Part shown: positions 41,030-50,361 of the stretch, piece after piece
How positions within the stretch are numbered: the stretch's first letter is position 1
Layout of the letters: the number at the start of each line of letters is the position of its first letter
Source: Acidimicrobiia bacterium
GTDB lineage: Bacteria > Actinomycetota > Acidimicrobiia > Acidimicrobiales > Bin134
Length of the DNA: 64,000 nt
NCBI GenBank assembly: GCA_022825005.1
Contig: JAJDYU010000053.1
Span: 56,001 to 120,000, forward strand
Direction: 5' to 3'
Notes under the pieces: model-generated
What the model was told of the DNA's origin: nothing
The model's input: only the letters and a program-made list of their open reading frames with translations
Database searches by the model: none
Translations under genes and position numbers: made by a program

Positions 41030-44000
41030 ATGGCCCCGGATGCCGAGCAGGTCGTCGGTCAGAACGCCTGGCTGGTTGATGAGATGCACCGCCAGTACCT
41101 GGCCGATCCCAAGTCGGTCAGCGAGAGTTGGCGGGACTTCTTTTCCGACTATCGCCCGGACCGGATCTTGGCTGAGCCGGCCGCCCCAACGGAGGCTCTC
41201 CAACCCGTACCCGAGCCAGACGAGGCTCCAGAGCCCTCGCCCGGCGATCCGCTGCGCGGGGCGGCCGCCCGCATCGCCCGCAACATGGAGGCCAGCCTGG
41301 CCGTCCCCACCGCAACCAGCTTCCGGGAGGTTCCGGCCAAGCTCCTCGACGTCAACCGCCGGATCATCAACGGTTATCTGGGGCGCACCGATGGGCGCAA
41401 GGTGTCGTACACCCACTTGATCGCCTACGCCGTGGTGCAGGCCATCGCCCACCACATGCCGGTGATGAACTCCACCTTCGTCGATGACGACAGCGGCCCC
41501 CGGGTGGTGCGCCATCCCCACATCGGCCTGGGAATCGCCGTAGACGTTGAGAAGTCCGACGGGTCACGCTCGCTTCTGGTGCCGTGCTTGCCCGAAGCCG
41601 ACACGCTGGACTTCCCCAACTTCGTGGAGCTCTACGACACCATGATCCGCAAGGTGCGGAGCAACGATCTGAGCCCCGACGATTTTGCGGGCGTCACTGT
41701 CAGCATCACCAACCCCGGCACCCTGGGCACGGTGCAGTCGGTACCCCGGCTCATGCCTGGCCAAGGGGTCATCGTCGGGGTGGGCACCATTGACTATCCC
41801 ACGGCCTATCAGGCCGCCGACTCCCGAACGCTGGCCGACCTGGGGGTGTCGAAGGTGATCACCTTGTCGTCTACCTACGACCACCGCATCATCCAGGGTG
41901 CCGAGTCGGGGATGTTCCTGGGCGCGGTTCACGAACTGCTGCTGGGCAAGCACAACTTCTACGACGACATATTCCGTGCGGTGGGCGTGCCTTATGAGGC
42001 GGTTCGCTGGCGGCCCGACATCTTGCCCCTCGACCGAGAGCAGGCCGTGATCACCAAGCAAGTACAGGTGAACGCGCTCATCAACATGCACCGAGTGCGA
42101 GGGCACCTCATCGCCGACCTCGACCCTCTGTCGGCCAACGAACCCGAGATGCACGCCGAGCTCGATCCGGCCACCTACGGCCTCACCATCTGGGACCTCG
42201 ACCGGGAGTTCCTCACCACCGGGCTGGGCGGCATCGACATGGGCCAGCCCGACGGCAAGATGCCGCTGGGCGAGATCCTGCACGTGCTCCGCAACGCCTA
42301 CTGCCGCACCGTCGGGGTGGAGTACATGCACATCCAGGATCCCGACGAGAAGCAGTGGATCCAAGAGCAGGTGGAGGGACTGGGCGCTCCGACGGGGCTG
42401 GAAGAGAAGCTGCACATCTTGGATCGGCTGAACGCGGCCGAGGCCCTGGAGCGATTCTTGGACACCAAGTACGTGGGCCAGAAACGCTTCGGAATCGAGG
42501 GGGCCGAGAGCGCCATAGTGGTGCTCGACGCAGTGCTGGGAAAGGCCGCCGACGTGGGCATGGCCTCGGCCATCATGGGCATGGCCCACCGGGGACGGCT
42601 CAATGTGCTGGTGAACATCGTGGGCAAGGACTACGGACAGCTCTTCGGCGAGTTCGAGGGGAACCTGGACGAGTCGTCCACCCAGGGGTCGGGCGACGTG
42701 AAGTACCACCTGGGCATGACCTCGGAATTCGAGAGCATGGCCGGCAACCGCATCACGGTGGAGCTGGCCGCCAACCCCTCTCACTTGGAGGCGGTGAATC
42801 CAGTGGTCGAGGGCATGGTCCGAGCCCGCTTGGACCACATCGGCAACGATCAGAGCGAGCGCAGCCCGGTCAGCGGGCTGGTGCGGGGCCAGTCGGCCAG
42901 CGAGGAGAACCGCTATCCCGTGCTTCCCCTGCTGGTACACGGTGACGCCGCCTTCGCCGGCCAGGGTGTGGTGAGCGAGACGTTGAACCTGTCGCTGATC
43001 CAGGGGTACCTGACCGGAGGCACAGTACACCTGGTGATCAACAACCAGGTGGGGTTCACCACTACCGCCGAGGCGGCTCGCTCCAGCTACTACTGCACCG
43101 ACGTGGCCAAGATGATCCAGGCTCCCATCTTCCACGTCAACGGCGACGACCCCGAGGCCTGCGCCCGAGTGGCCCTCTTGGCGCTGGCCTACCGCAACCA
43201 CTTCCACAAAGACGTGGTGATCGACATGTGGTGCTACCGCCGCCAGGGGCACAACGAGGCCGACGACCCCAGCTACACCCAGCCGGAGATGTACCGGAGG
43301 ATCGAGAGCCACCGCTCGGTGCGAAAGCGTTACGTGGAGTCTCTGGTCAAGCGGGGGGACATCACCCTCGATGAGGCCGAGCAGGCCATGGACGAGTTCC
43401 GGGCCAAGCTCCAGAAGGCGCTGGAAGAAACTCGGGACCGCACTTCCGACGAATCGCCGGGGGAAACCGTTGGATCTGCGAATGCCGCCAGCAGAGATCT
43501 TCAGCTGTCGATCTCGGAAGGACTGGCCGACCCCACTCCCCACGTCGCGCCCCCCGTGGACACCGGCGTGTCGGAACGGCAGATCAGGCGAGTGTTCGAC
43601 GTGCTCACCTCGGTGCCCGACGGGTTCGTGCTTCACCCCAAACTGGCCCGGCAGTTCGAGGCCCGAGACAAGATGATGGCCGAGGGCATGGTGGACTGGG
43701 GGCTGGCCGAGGCGCTGGCCTTCGGCACCCTGCTTGATGAGGGAACATCGATCCGCCTAGCCGGCCAGGACTCTCGCCGGGGCACGTTCTCCCATCGCCA
43801 CAGCACCCTGGTGTGCAACCAGTCGGCTCGGGAGCACTGCCCGCTGGCCGAACTGGCCCGCAGCGGGACCAGGTTGTGGGTGTACGACTCACTGCTCTCG
43901 GAATATGCCGCACTGGGCTTCGAATACGGCTACTCGGTGGGCGACACCAATGCACTGGTCCTTTGGGAAGCCCAGTTCGGCGACTTCGTCAATGGCGCGC

Positions 44001-44725
44001 AGATCATCATCGACCAGTTCGTCATGTCGGCCGAGGACAAATGGAACCAGCGCTCGGGGCTGGTGATGCTCCTTCCCCATGGTTTCGAGGGGCAGGGGCC
44101 GGAGCACTCATCGGGGCGGATCGAGCGGTTCTTGCAGTCTGTGGCCGAGAACAACATCCGAGTGGCCAACCTGTCTACTGCGGCTCAGTACTTCCATCTG
44201 CTCCGAGATCAAGCCAGGCGCTCGAAGCGCAAACCGCTGGTGCTGTTCACCCCCAAATCACTGCTGCGCCACCGAGACGCCCGATCACCGGTGGGCGATT
44301 TGACCGACCGCTGGTTCTCCCCGGTGCTGTCCGATCCCGGGGATTTCGATCCCCGGCAAGTCACCGGTGTTGTGCTGACCAGCGGCAAGATCAGCCATGA
44401 GGCCATCGCGGCGCGAGACCGAGTCGGCACCCCTGCGGCGGTTGTGCGGGTGGAACAGCTCTACCCTTGGCCGGCCAGCACCCTGGCCGAAGCACTCGGC
44501 CACTACCCCCAAATCGACAAAATCGTCTGGCTCCAAGAGGAGCCCCAGAACATGGGGCCGTGGAACTACGTGAAGGGCCATTTGCACGAGGCGTTCGGAA
44601 ACCGATGCGACATCCTTAGGGCCAGCCGCAAGGAGTCGTCCAGCCCGGCTACCGGCAGCGCCGCTGTTCACGCTCAGGAGCAGTCAGAGCTAATCACCCG
44701 GACCTTTGACCTGCTGAATTCCTAG
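41030..44725 (+). CDS. kgd: Multifunctional 2-oxoglutarate decarboxylase/dehydrogenase (E2-E1 fusion)
   Basis: Oxidises or decarboxylates 2-oxoglutarate in the TCA cycle. The 1231-residue protein has the actinobacterial Kgd/OdhA layout: an N-terminal arm (QNAWLVDEMHRQYLADPKSV), an E2 acyltransferase domain (about 90-325) with STYDHRIIQGAESGMFLGAV, then an E1 domain (about 350-1231) with MGMAHRGRLNVLVNIVGKDY, HVNGDDPEACARVALLALAY for thiamine diphosphate, and LLPHGFEGQGPEHSSGRIER. As in mycobacteria no lipoyl domain is present, so it borrows lipoylated E2. The stop overlaps the convergent STAS gene by 4 nt (CTAG shared). Confidence 0.96.
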   Translation: MAPDAEQVVGQNAWLVDEMHRQYLADPKSVSESWRDFFSDYRPDRILAEPAAPTEALQPVPEPDEAPEPSPGDPLRGAAARIARNMEASLAVPTATSFREVPAKLLDVNRRIINGYLGRTDGRKVSYTHLIAYAVVQAIAHHMPVMNSTFVDDDSGPRVVRHPHIGLGIAVDVEKSDGSRSLLVPCLPEADTLDFPNFVELYDTMIRKVRSNDLSPDDFAGVTVSITNPGTLGTVQSVPRLMPGQGVIVGVGTIDYPTAYQAADSRTLADLGVSKVITLSSTYDHRIIQGAESGMFLGAVHELLLGKHNFYDDIFRAVGVPYEAVRWRPDILPLDREQAVITKQVQVNALINMHRVRGHLIADLDPLSANEPEMHAELDPATYGLTIWDLDREFLTTGLGGIDMGQPDGKMPLGEILHVLRNAYCRTVGVEYMHIQDPDEKQWIQEQVEGLGAPTGLEEKLHILDRLNAAEALERFLDTKYVGQKRFGIEGAESAIVVLDAVLGKAADVGMASAIMGMAHRGRLNVLVNIVGKDYGQLFGEFEGNLDESSTQGSGDVKYHLGMTSEFESMAGNRITVELAANPSHLEAVNPVVEGMVRARLDHIGNDQSERSPVSGLVRGQSASEENRYPVLPLLVHGDAAFAGQGVVSETLNLSLIQGYLTGGTVHLVINNQVGFTTTAEAARSSYYCTDVAKMIQAPIFHVNGDDPEACARVALLALAYRNHFHKDVVIDMWCYRRQGHNEADDPSYTQPEMYRRIESHRSVRKRYVESLVKRGDITLDEAEQAMDEFRAKLQKALEETRDRTSDESPGETVGSANAASRDLQLSISEGLADPTPHVAPPVDTGVSERQIRRVFDVLTSVPDGFVLHPKLARQFEARDKMMAEGMVDWGLAEALAFGTLLDEGTSIRLAGQDSRRGTFSHRHSTLVCNQSAREHCPLAELARSGTRLWVYDSLLSEYAALGFEYGYSVGDTNALVLWEAQFGDFVNGAQIIIDQFVMSAEDKWNQRSGLVMLLPHGFEGQGPEHSSGRIERFLQSVAENNIRVANLSTAAQYFHLLRDQARRSKRKPLVLFTPKSLLRHRDARSPVGDLTDRWFSPVLSDPGDFDPRQVTGVVLTSGKISHEAIAARDRVGTPAAVVRVEQLYPWPASTLAEALGHYPQIDKIVWLQEEPQNMGPWNYVKGHLHEAFGNRCDILRASRKESSSPATGSAAVHAQEQSELITRTFDLLNS

Positions 44726-45261
44726 TGCTCGAGGAGCCGCCTGGCTACCTCTCGGGCCTCGTCCAGACTTCCGACGATCCGGTCTTGGGGAACGCGCTGG
44801 AGGGCGTCGAGGGACCGCAGGGTCCGGGCGGGCAACCAGGAGAGGGCCATAACAATGCACTCGGTGTCTTGGTCGATGGCCGCGTCGATGAGCTGCTCGA
44901 GGACCAATGCCGCGCTGTCGTCCATGTAGATGGTCTCGGAGAAATCAAAGATCACCACCTCATGGTCCCGGATGTCCACGCTGACGGTGTTGATGATCTT
45001 GTTGGACGACGCCACCGAGAAGCTGCCCCGGAAAGCAACCATGCCGACTCGGGCGGCATGGGGATCTGCCTCTCCTTCAGATGGAGTGATCCCGCCTTCG
45101 AAGAACACCTGGTCCAAAATCGGCACAGAAACCACGTTGTCCATCTCCAGGCGCTCAAACTGCCGAGAGCGGGTCATGCCGGCGATGATCAGGCCGATGG
45201 CCACCGCAGCGGTGATACCCCCGAACGAGTCTTCGCGAAAACTGTGCAGGTTGTAGCTCAT
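44722..45261 (-). CDS. STAS-domain protein with one membrane helix, truncated SulP-like
   Basis: Residues 60-179 form a STAS domain of the SulP/SLC26 type: VGMVAFRGSFSVASSNKIIN and VIFDFSETIYMDDSAALVLE, with the Ser that is phosphorylated in anti-sigma antagonists. The N-terminus SFREDSFGGITAAVAIGLII looks like a SulP membrane segment, but the remaining 10-13 helices of a transporter are absent. It could be a SulP gene that lost its transport domain, or a membrane-tethered regulatory STAS protein. The frame is intact with an ATG start, so it is not simply decaying. Confidence 0.75.
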   Translation of the reverse strand: MSYNLHSFREDSFGGITAAVAIGLIIAGMTRSRQFERLEMDNVVSVPILDQVFFEGGITPSEGEADPHAARVGMVAFRGSFSVASSNKIINTVSVDIRDHEVVIFDFSETIYMDDSAALVLEQLIDAAIDQDTECIVMALSWLPARTLRSLDALQRVPQDRIVGSLDEAREVARRLLEH

Positions 45262-45299
45262 ACACCAGGCCTCTTGGGCCTAGCTGAGCTTAGGACATT

Positions 45300-46502
45300 T
45301 CAGTCAATGTCAAGATTGAGGAGGCGGGCGGCGTTGCCCCTCACCAGCTTGTGGACCACGTCGGGGGGCAGGTGCCCCATCATGTCCTCGGCCACCTTCT
45401 TGGTGTGGGGCCACGTTGTGTCGGTATGGGGGTAGTCGGTCTCGAACGTCACGTTGTCCACCCCCACCTCGTCCAGCGACTTCAATCCGTGGTTGTCCCG
45501 GAAAAAGCAGCCGTAGATCTGCCGGTAGTAGTAGGTGGATGGCGGTTCGGGGACGATGTCCCGCACGCCACCCCAGGCTCGGTGCTCGCTCCAGACGTCG
45601 TCGCAGCGCTCCAAGATGTAGGGGATCCAGCCGATCTGGCCCTCGGAGTAGGCCAGCTTCAGATCGGGAAACCGCACCAGCACTCCGGAGAACAGGAAAT
45701 CGCTCATCGACGCGATGGCGTTGTTGAAGCTGAGCGAGGCCGCCACCGCGGGCGGGGCGTCGGGCGAGGCCGCCGGCATCACCGACGAGGAGCCGATGTG
45801 CATGCACACCGCAGTGGCGGTGTCCTGGCAAACGGCGAAGAACGGATCCCAGTAGCCGGTGTGAATGCTGGGCAGGCCCAGATTGGGAGCGATTTCCGAG
45901 AAGCACACGGCATGGCAGCCCCGGGCCGCGTTGCGCTCTACCTCAGCCTTGGCCAGCTCCACATCCCAAAGCGGGATGATGGCCAGGGGGATGAGCGCCC
46001 CGTTTGAGTCGCCGCACCACTCATCGATCATGAAGTCGTTGTAGGCCTGCACACAGGCAAATGCCAGTTCCTTGTCCTCGGCTTCCAAGAAGGTCTGGCC
46101 GCAGAAACGGGGAAACGTCGGGAACGAGAGCGACGCCTCCACGTGGTTCATCTCCATGTCCTCCACCCGGGCTTTGGGCTCGTAGCACCCTGGACGCATC
46201 TCGTCGAAGGTGATGGGCACGGCTTCCATGTCGTCGCGGTCAAAGCCCACCGCGGCAACGTGGCGCTTGTTGGGATACACCAGGTCTTCGTAGAACCAGA
46301 CGTCGCCCCACGGACCGTCTTCCACGTCCAGTTCGTAGGTGTACATCTTGGGCCCGCCGGTGTAGGTGATCGGCCCCACCCGGCGACGCTCGACTCGCGG
46401 GCCTCGCTCTTTGAACCGCTCCGGCAGCCAGCTCTGCCACAGGTGTGCGGGCTCTACGAGGTGGTCGTCCACGCTGATGATCTTGGGAATCTCGGTGCGC
46501 AC
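45300..46502 (-). CDS. Amidohydrolase-2 (ACMSD-like) family protein
   Basis: The 400-residue protein has the metal-dependent TIM-barrel features of this family: IISVDDHLVEPAHLW (HxxE near the N-terminus), GCHAVCFSEIAPNLG, AVCMHIGSSS (His), YSEGQIGWIPYILERCD and VTFETDYPHTDTTWPH (catalytic Asp). Typical members decarboxylate or hydrolyse aromatic or acyl intermediates; the substrate is unknown. GTG start with TAGGCT 7 nt upstream suggests a leaderless monocistronic message. Confidence 0.88.
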   Translation of the reverse strand: MRTEIPKIISVDDHLVEPAHLWQSWLPERFKERGPRVERRRVGPITYTGGPKMYTYELDVEDGPWGDVWFYEDLVYPNKRHVAAVGFDRDDMEAVPITFDEMRPGCYEPKARVEDMEMNHVEASLSFPTFPRFCGQTFLEAEDKELAFACVQAYNDFMIDEWCGDSNGALIPLAIIPLWDVELAKAEVERNAARGCHAVCFSEIAPNLGLPSIHTGYWDPFFAVCQDTATAVCMHIGSSSVMPAASPDAPPAVAASLSFNNAIASMSDFLFSGVLVRFPDLKLAYSEGQIGWIPYILERCDDVWSEHRAWGGVRDIVPEPPSTYYYRQIYGCFFRDNHGLKSLDEVGVDNVTFETDYPHTDTTWPHTKKVAEDMMGHLPPDVVHKLVRGNAARLLNLDID

Positions 46503-46568
46503 GGGCAGAAGCCTACCGGCATCGGCGGGCGGTGGCCGGATCGGTGGGCGAAGGCCGAACCGGCTCTC

Positions 46569-47030
46569 CTACTGGTCTGCGGCAGCCAACGCAGCGGCAA
46601 CTTCAGCGGGAAGGGAGGACTGGCGCGGGGAAAGGTGGTGCTCGGCAGCCCAGGCCACTGCCAGTTCGCAGCTGCCCGCGTCTCTCAGCATCTCCGCTCC
46701 CAAACGGGGATGATCCCGATATGCGGCCCACCGGCCCTTGAGCAGGCCGGGAACAACCGCTCCCGCCAACGTGGCCCCCACTCGGGCCGCCGTTCCCAGT
46801 TCGGCTTGGATCTTCCCCACGTCGTGGAGGGCGGCGGCCACCCGCTGGTCATCGTCCACAAGAACAGGGTTTCGGGCCGAACGCAGTGCATGGCTGCGAT
46901 CAGCAGCGCTCATCTGAGCGTAGAGAGCGGCCTCGGCATCACTGAGCAGGCCAATCAGCCAGCGCTCCCCGGCGGAATCGGGGCCTCGATCGAGAATCGA
47001 CTGGAAAAAGCGCCGAACCAGGTGGATCAA
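46569..47030 (-). CDS. HD-domain (putative phosphohydrolase) protein
   Basis: The 153-residue helical protein has an HD metal motif in RVAAALHDVGKIQAELGTAA, plus a third His in YRDHPRLGAEMLRDAG and AAEHHLSPRQ, the pattern of HDc phosphohydrolases. Nucleotide or cyclic-nucleotide hydrolysis is possible. The start is uncertain: TTG 47030 overlaps the xerD stop (TTGA), while ATG 47075 lies inside xerD. It is the last gene of the pyrG-Nudix-xerD run. Confidence 0.75.
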   Translation of the reverse strand: MIHLVRRFFQSILDRGPDSAGERWLIGLLSDAEAALYAQMSAADRSHALRSARNPVLVDDDQRVAAALHDVGKIQAELGTAARVGATLAGAVVPGLLKGRWAAYRDHPRLGAEMLRDAGSCELAVAWAAEHHLSPRQSSLPAEVAAALAAADQ

Positions 47031-47959
47031 CGCTTCAACACCGCCCGCGGGTGAGCGGCTCGATAGGCCTCCCACAGCTTCTCCTTGGACACCATGGTGT
47101 AGACCTGGGTGGTGCTGATTGAGGCATGGCCCAAGAGCTCCTGCACTGCCCTGATGTCGGCGCCGTGGTCCAGCATGTGGGTGGCGCAGGAGTGGCGGAA
47201 CACGTGGGGAGACACTCTGGCGCCCAACCCCACTTGCTGGGCCCTATTCTTCACCACTCCCCAAGCCCCCTGACGCGACAGTCGGCGTCCCCGCTGGTTG
47301 AGCCAAACCGCCTCTTGGTCGTGCTGGGACTCCCAGCGCTCGGGCTCCATCTCCCCCCTCCCGGCGGGCACCAGCCAGGCGGTCAGCGCCTCGAGGGCGC
47401 ATCGTCCCAGCGGCAAGATCCGCTCCTTTTGCCCCTTTCCCATAACCCGCACCGTGGCCCCGCCCACGTCCAAGTCGACCAGTGACATTCCGACCAGCTC
47501 GCTTATGCGCATTCCCGTGCCATAGAGCATCTCCAGCATCGCCCTGTCCCGCCGAGACACCCGGTCGGCGCCCACCACGGCGTCCAAGATGGCATCCACC
47601 TCGGCTTCGCTCAGCGCTTTGGGCAGGGCCCTTGGTACCGCAGGAAGCTCCACCTGGGATCCCGGGTCGTCAGTCCGACGACCCTCGATGACAAGGAACT
47701 GGTGGAATGTCCGCACCGCGGTCATGGCCCGCTTGACCGTCGAAGGGGCCAACCCCCGGCTCTGGAGGTGGCGCAAGAAGGCCAGAATGTCATCTTCTCC
47801 GGCCGTCTCCGGGCTGCTCTCCCGCGAATTCAAGACCTCGCAGTAGCCGGTCAGGTCTCGGCGATAGGCCTCACAGGTGCGGGGGGCGCGACCCCGCTCC
47901 AGCACCAGCCAGTCCAGAAACTCCTCTACCCCGCTCCCTGCGCTCACCGCGGGCGGCAC
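47027..47959 (-). CDS. xerD: Tyrosine recombinase XerD-like
   Basis: Partner of XerC in chromosome dimer resolution at dif. The 310-residue protein has the N-terminal core-binding domain (EEFLDWLVLERGRAPRTCEA) and the catalytic residues: Arg in YGTGMRISELVGMS, Lys in RVMGKGQKERILPL, HxxR in HVFRHSCATHMLDHGADIRA and Tyr in STTQVYTMVSKEKLW. GTG 47959 or GTG 47947 may start it. It is embedded after pyrG and a Nudix gene, the usual actinobacterial xerD context. No dif sequence was recognised. Confidence 0.93.
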   Translation of the reverse strand: MPPAVSAGSGVEEFLDWLVLERGRAPRTCEAYRRDLTGYCEVLNSRESSPETAGEDDILAFLRHLQSRGLAPSTVKRAMTAVRTFHQFLVIEGRRTDDPGSQVELPAVPRALPKALSEAEVDAILDAVVGADRVSRRDRAMLEMLYGTGMRISELVGMSLVDLDVGGATVRVMGKGQKERILPLGRCALEALTAWLVPAGRGEMEPERWESQHDQEAVWLNQRGRRLSRQGAWGVVKNRAQQVGLGARVSPHVFRHSCATHMLDHGADIRAVQELLGHASISTTQVYTMVSKEKLWEAYRAAHPRAVLKR

Positions 47960-47966
47960 AGAGAAT

Positions 47967-48536
47967 TCACCCCAAGTGCTCGCGGGCCAGCATCAGTCCG
48001 ACGATCGACTTGGCGTCGGCCACCTCGCCGGAGGCCACTAGATTGGGGACTTCGGCCAGCTTGATGCGCTCGATGGCCATGTGCTGCTCCTCGATGCCGT
48101 GGGGACAGCGGTCGGCATCGGTCAGCTCGGTGGCCAAGTAGCAGTGGGTGATCTCGTCGCAAAACCCCGGAGAATTGTGGAACACGGCCAGCAGCTCCAA
48201 GTGCCCAGCCCGCTTGCCGATCTCTTCTTCCAGCTCCCGCTGGGCAGTCATCTCGGGGGGCTCGTCTTGGCTGTCGAGTTTTCCCGCGGGTATTTCCAGC
48301 AACTCCCGGTTAACCGCCGGACGATACTGGCGCACCATGATCACTTCTTGGCCGTCGAGGGGCACGATGACCGCGGCACCGGGATGGCGGACGATCTCCC
48401 GCTCATAGACAGAACCGTCGGGCGCCCTTATCTGGGCAACGCTCACCGAGACCACCCGACCTTGCCATCCCTGTCTCTCTCCTACCGGGGTGAATCCCGC
48501 CCCGCCTTCCGTAGCCGTCACTCGGCCGCCTCTCAA
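47967..48536 (-). CDS. Nudix hydrolase, ADP-ribose pyrophosphatase-like
   Basis: The 189-residue protein has a full Nudix box, from [15 protein letters not shown] through [12 protein letters not shown], and the ADPRase-type upstream segment [17 protein letters not shown]. It probably cleaves ADP-ribose or a related nucleoside diphosphate. The frame opens at TTG 48536, overlapping the pyrG stop as TTGA; GTG 48521 is an alternative. The pyrG-Nudix-xerD order is seen in many actinobacteria. Confidence 0.93.
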   Translation of the reverse strand: MRGGRVTATEGGAGFTPVGERQGWQGRVVSVSVAQIRAPDGSVYEREIVRHPGAAVIVPLDGQEVIMVRQYRPAVNRELLEIPAGKLDSQDEPPEMTAQRELEEEIGKRAGHLELLAVFHNSPGFCDEITHCYLATELTDADRCPHGIEEQHMAIERIKLAEVPNLVASGEVADAKSIVGLMLAREHLG

Positions 48537-50230
48537 CGAAGGGCTGGGGCCGAGGCTTCGGATGCTGCCTCAGCCTGCTCCGGGGTCGCCGCCACAGATG
48601 GGGTCTCTTCGCCCTGATCAGCGGCGATCCCGCTTTCCCGGCGTTCCAACGCGGCCTTCACCAAACCGCAGAACAGAGGAGCAGGGCGGTCGGGACGGCT
48701 CTTGAACTCGGGATGGGCCTGGGTTCCCACCCACCACGGGTGCCCGTTCAGTTCGATGAACTCCACCAGGAGGCCGTCGGGCGACTCCCCGGCGAGCACG
48801 AAATCGGTGCCCTCGAATCGGCCGCGAAGCTTGGGGTTGAACTCGTAGCGGTGACGGTGGCGCTCCGACACCACCTCGGCGCCGTACACCTCGGCCACCT
48901 GGGTACCCGGCCGAAGCTTGGCCAAACATGCCCCCAGCCGCATTGTGCCACCCTTGTCGGTGATGCCCCGCTGCGATTCCATAAGGTCGATAACCGGCCA
49001 CGGCGTGCTGGGGTCGAACTCGCTGGAGTGGGCGTTGGCCAGGCCCAACACGTTGCGGGCGTAGTCGATGGTCATCACCTGGAGCCCGAGGCACAGGCCC
49101 AGGCAGGGCAGGTTGTTCTCCCGGGCATAAGAGGCGGCGTTGATCTTGCCCTGGATCCCACGCTCTCCGAACCCGCCGGGGATCACGATTCCGTCCAGCC
49201 CGCTGAGCAAGCTGTCGACCATCAGGCCCTCCACGCTCTCTGCCTGGATCCACTCGATCTCCACTGACGCTCCGTGGTGGATGCCGGCGTGGTTCAACGC
49301 CTCCACCACCGACAGATAAGCGTCTTGAAGCGTCACGTACTTTCCGATGAGTCCGATGCGAGCTGTGCGCTGGGCCAGGGAAATCCGCTGATTCAGCGTT
49401 TGCCAGTCGGTCAGGTCCGGTTCGGGAACGTCCAAGCGCAAGATGTCGCAGACCACGCTGTCGAGGCCCTCGTCGTTGAGCACCAGGGGGATCTCGTAGA
49501 TGCTCTCGGCATCGGCGGCATTCACCACTGCGGACACGTCCACGTCGCACAGGCTGGAGATCTTTCGCTTCAGCTCATCAGAGATGGGCGATTCGCTGCG
49601 GCACACGATGGCGTCGGGCTGGACGCCGCGGCTGCGGAGCTCGGTCACCGAGTGCTGAGTGGGCTTGGTCTTCTGCTCGCCGGTCGGGCCGATGTAGGGC
49701 ACCAGCGTGACGTGGACGTAGCAAACGTTGCCCCGTCCCACGTCCAAGCGCACCTGGCGGATGGCCTCCAGGAAGGGGAGGATCTCGATGTCGCCGACGG
49801 TGCCGCCGATCTCGGTGATTACCACGTCCACATCGTCGGACACCAGGCTGGATATGCGGTTCTTGATCTCATTGGTGACGTGGGGGATCACCTGCACTGT
49901 CTTGCCCAAGTACTCCCCTTGTCGCTCCGCCGCGATGACCGAGGAGTAGATGGATCCGGTGGTGGCGTTGGAGAGTTTGGTGAGGCTCTCGTCGATAAAC
50001 CGCTCGTAGTGGCCAAGATCAAGGTCGGTCTCGCCACCGTCGTCGGTGACGAACACCTCTCCGTGCTCGAAGGGGTTCATGGTGCCGGGGTCGACATTGA
50101 TGTACGGGTCCAGCTTCTGCATGGTCACCCGGAGTCCCCGTTGCTTGAGCAAACGCCCTAGGGAGGCGGCCGTGAGCCCCTTACCCAATGAACTCGCCAC
50201 ACCGCCCGTGACAAAGATGTGTTTGGTCAC
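48533..50230 (-). CDS. pyrG: CTP synthase
   Basis: Aminates UTP to CTP using glutamine. Start is GTG 50230 ([20 protein letters not shown]); a TTG three codons upstream is less likely. The 565-residue protein has the synthetase domain ([20 protein letters not shown]) and the class I glutaminase domain with the Cys nucleophile in [20 protein letters not shown] and His/Glu in [19 protein letters not shown] box lies 8 nt upstream of the start. Pathway partner of pyrH. Confidence 0.97.
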   Translation of the reverse strand: MTKHIFVTGGVASSLGKGLTAASLGRLLKQRGLRVTMQKLDPYINVDPGTMNPFEHGEVFVTDDGGETDLDLGHYERFIDESLTKLSNATTGSIYSSVIAAERQGEYLGKTVQVIPHVTNEIKNRISSLVSDDVDVVITEIGGTVGDIEILPFLEAIRQVRLDVGRGNVCYVHVTLVPYIGPTGEQKTKPTQHSVTELRSRGVQPDAIVCRSESPISDELKRKISSLCDVDVSAVVNAADAESIYEIPLVLNDEGLDSVVCDILRLDVPEPDLTDWQTLNQRISLAQRTARIGLIGKYVTLQDAYLSVVEALNHAGIHHGASVEIEWIQAESVEGLMVDSLLSGLDGIVIPGGFGERGIQGKINAASYARENNLPCLGLCLGLQVMTIDYARNVLGLANAHSSEFDPSTPWPVIDLMESQRGITDKGGTMRLGACLAKLRPGTQVAEVYGAEVVSERHRHRYEFNPKLRGRFEGTDFVLAGESPDGLLVEFIELNGHPWWVGTQAHPEFKSRPDRPAPLFCGLVKAALERRESGIAADQGEETPSVAATPEQAEAASEASAPALR

Positions 50231-50299
50231 GCCTGCCAAGCTTAGCGGCCAACCGCGACAACTTGTGGACCCGAAAGCCGGCTATTGCGCATAACCGCT

Positions 50300-50361
50300 G
50301 CTCTGGGACACCTCAAGGAGTTCAGAGGGCCTCAGCCCTGGGACATCTCCAAAAGCTCAGA
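50300..50361. repeat. Diverged 35-bp-spaced duplication at the recN 3' end
   Basis: Bases 50335-50361 encode the last recN codons SELLEMSQG. A second copy at 50300-50326, beyond the stop, matches it at 21 of 27 bases and would read SELLEVSQS in another frame. The offset is 35 bp. Differences are mostly at third codon positions. Confidence 0.65.

Noticed and set aside
41564..43636. 690-codon minus-strand frame inside kgd
   Set aside because: kgd has full domain support on the other strand; the frame is a GC-driven shadow.
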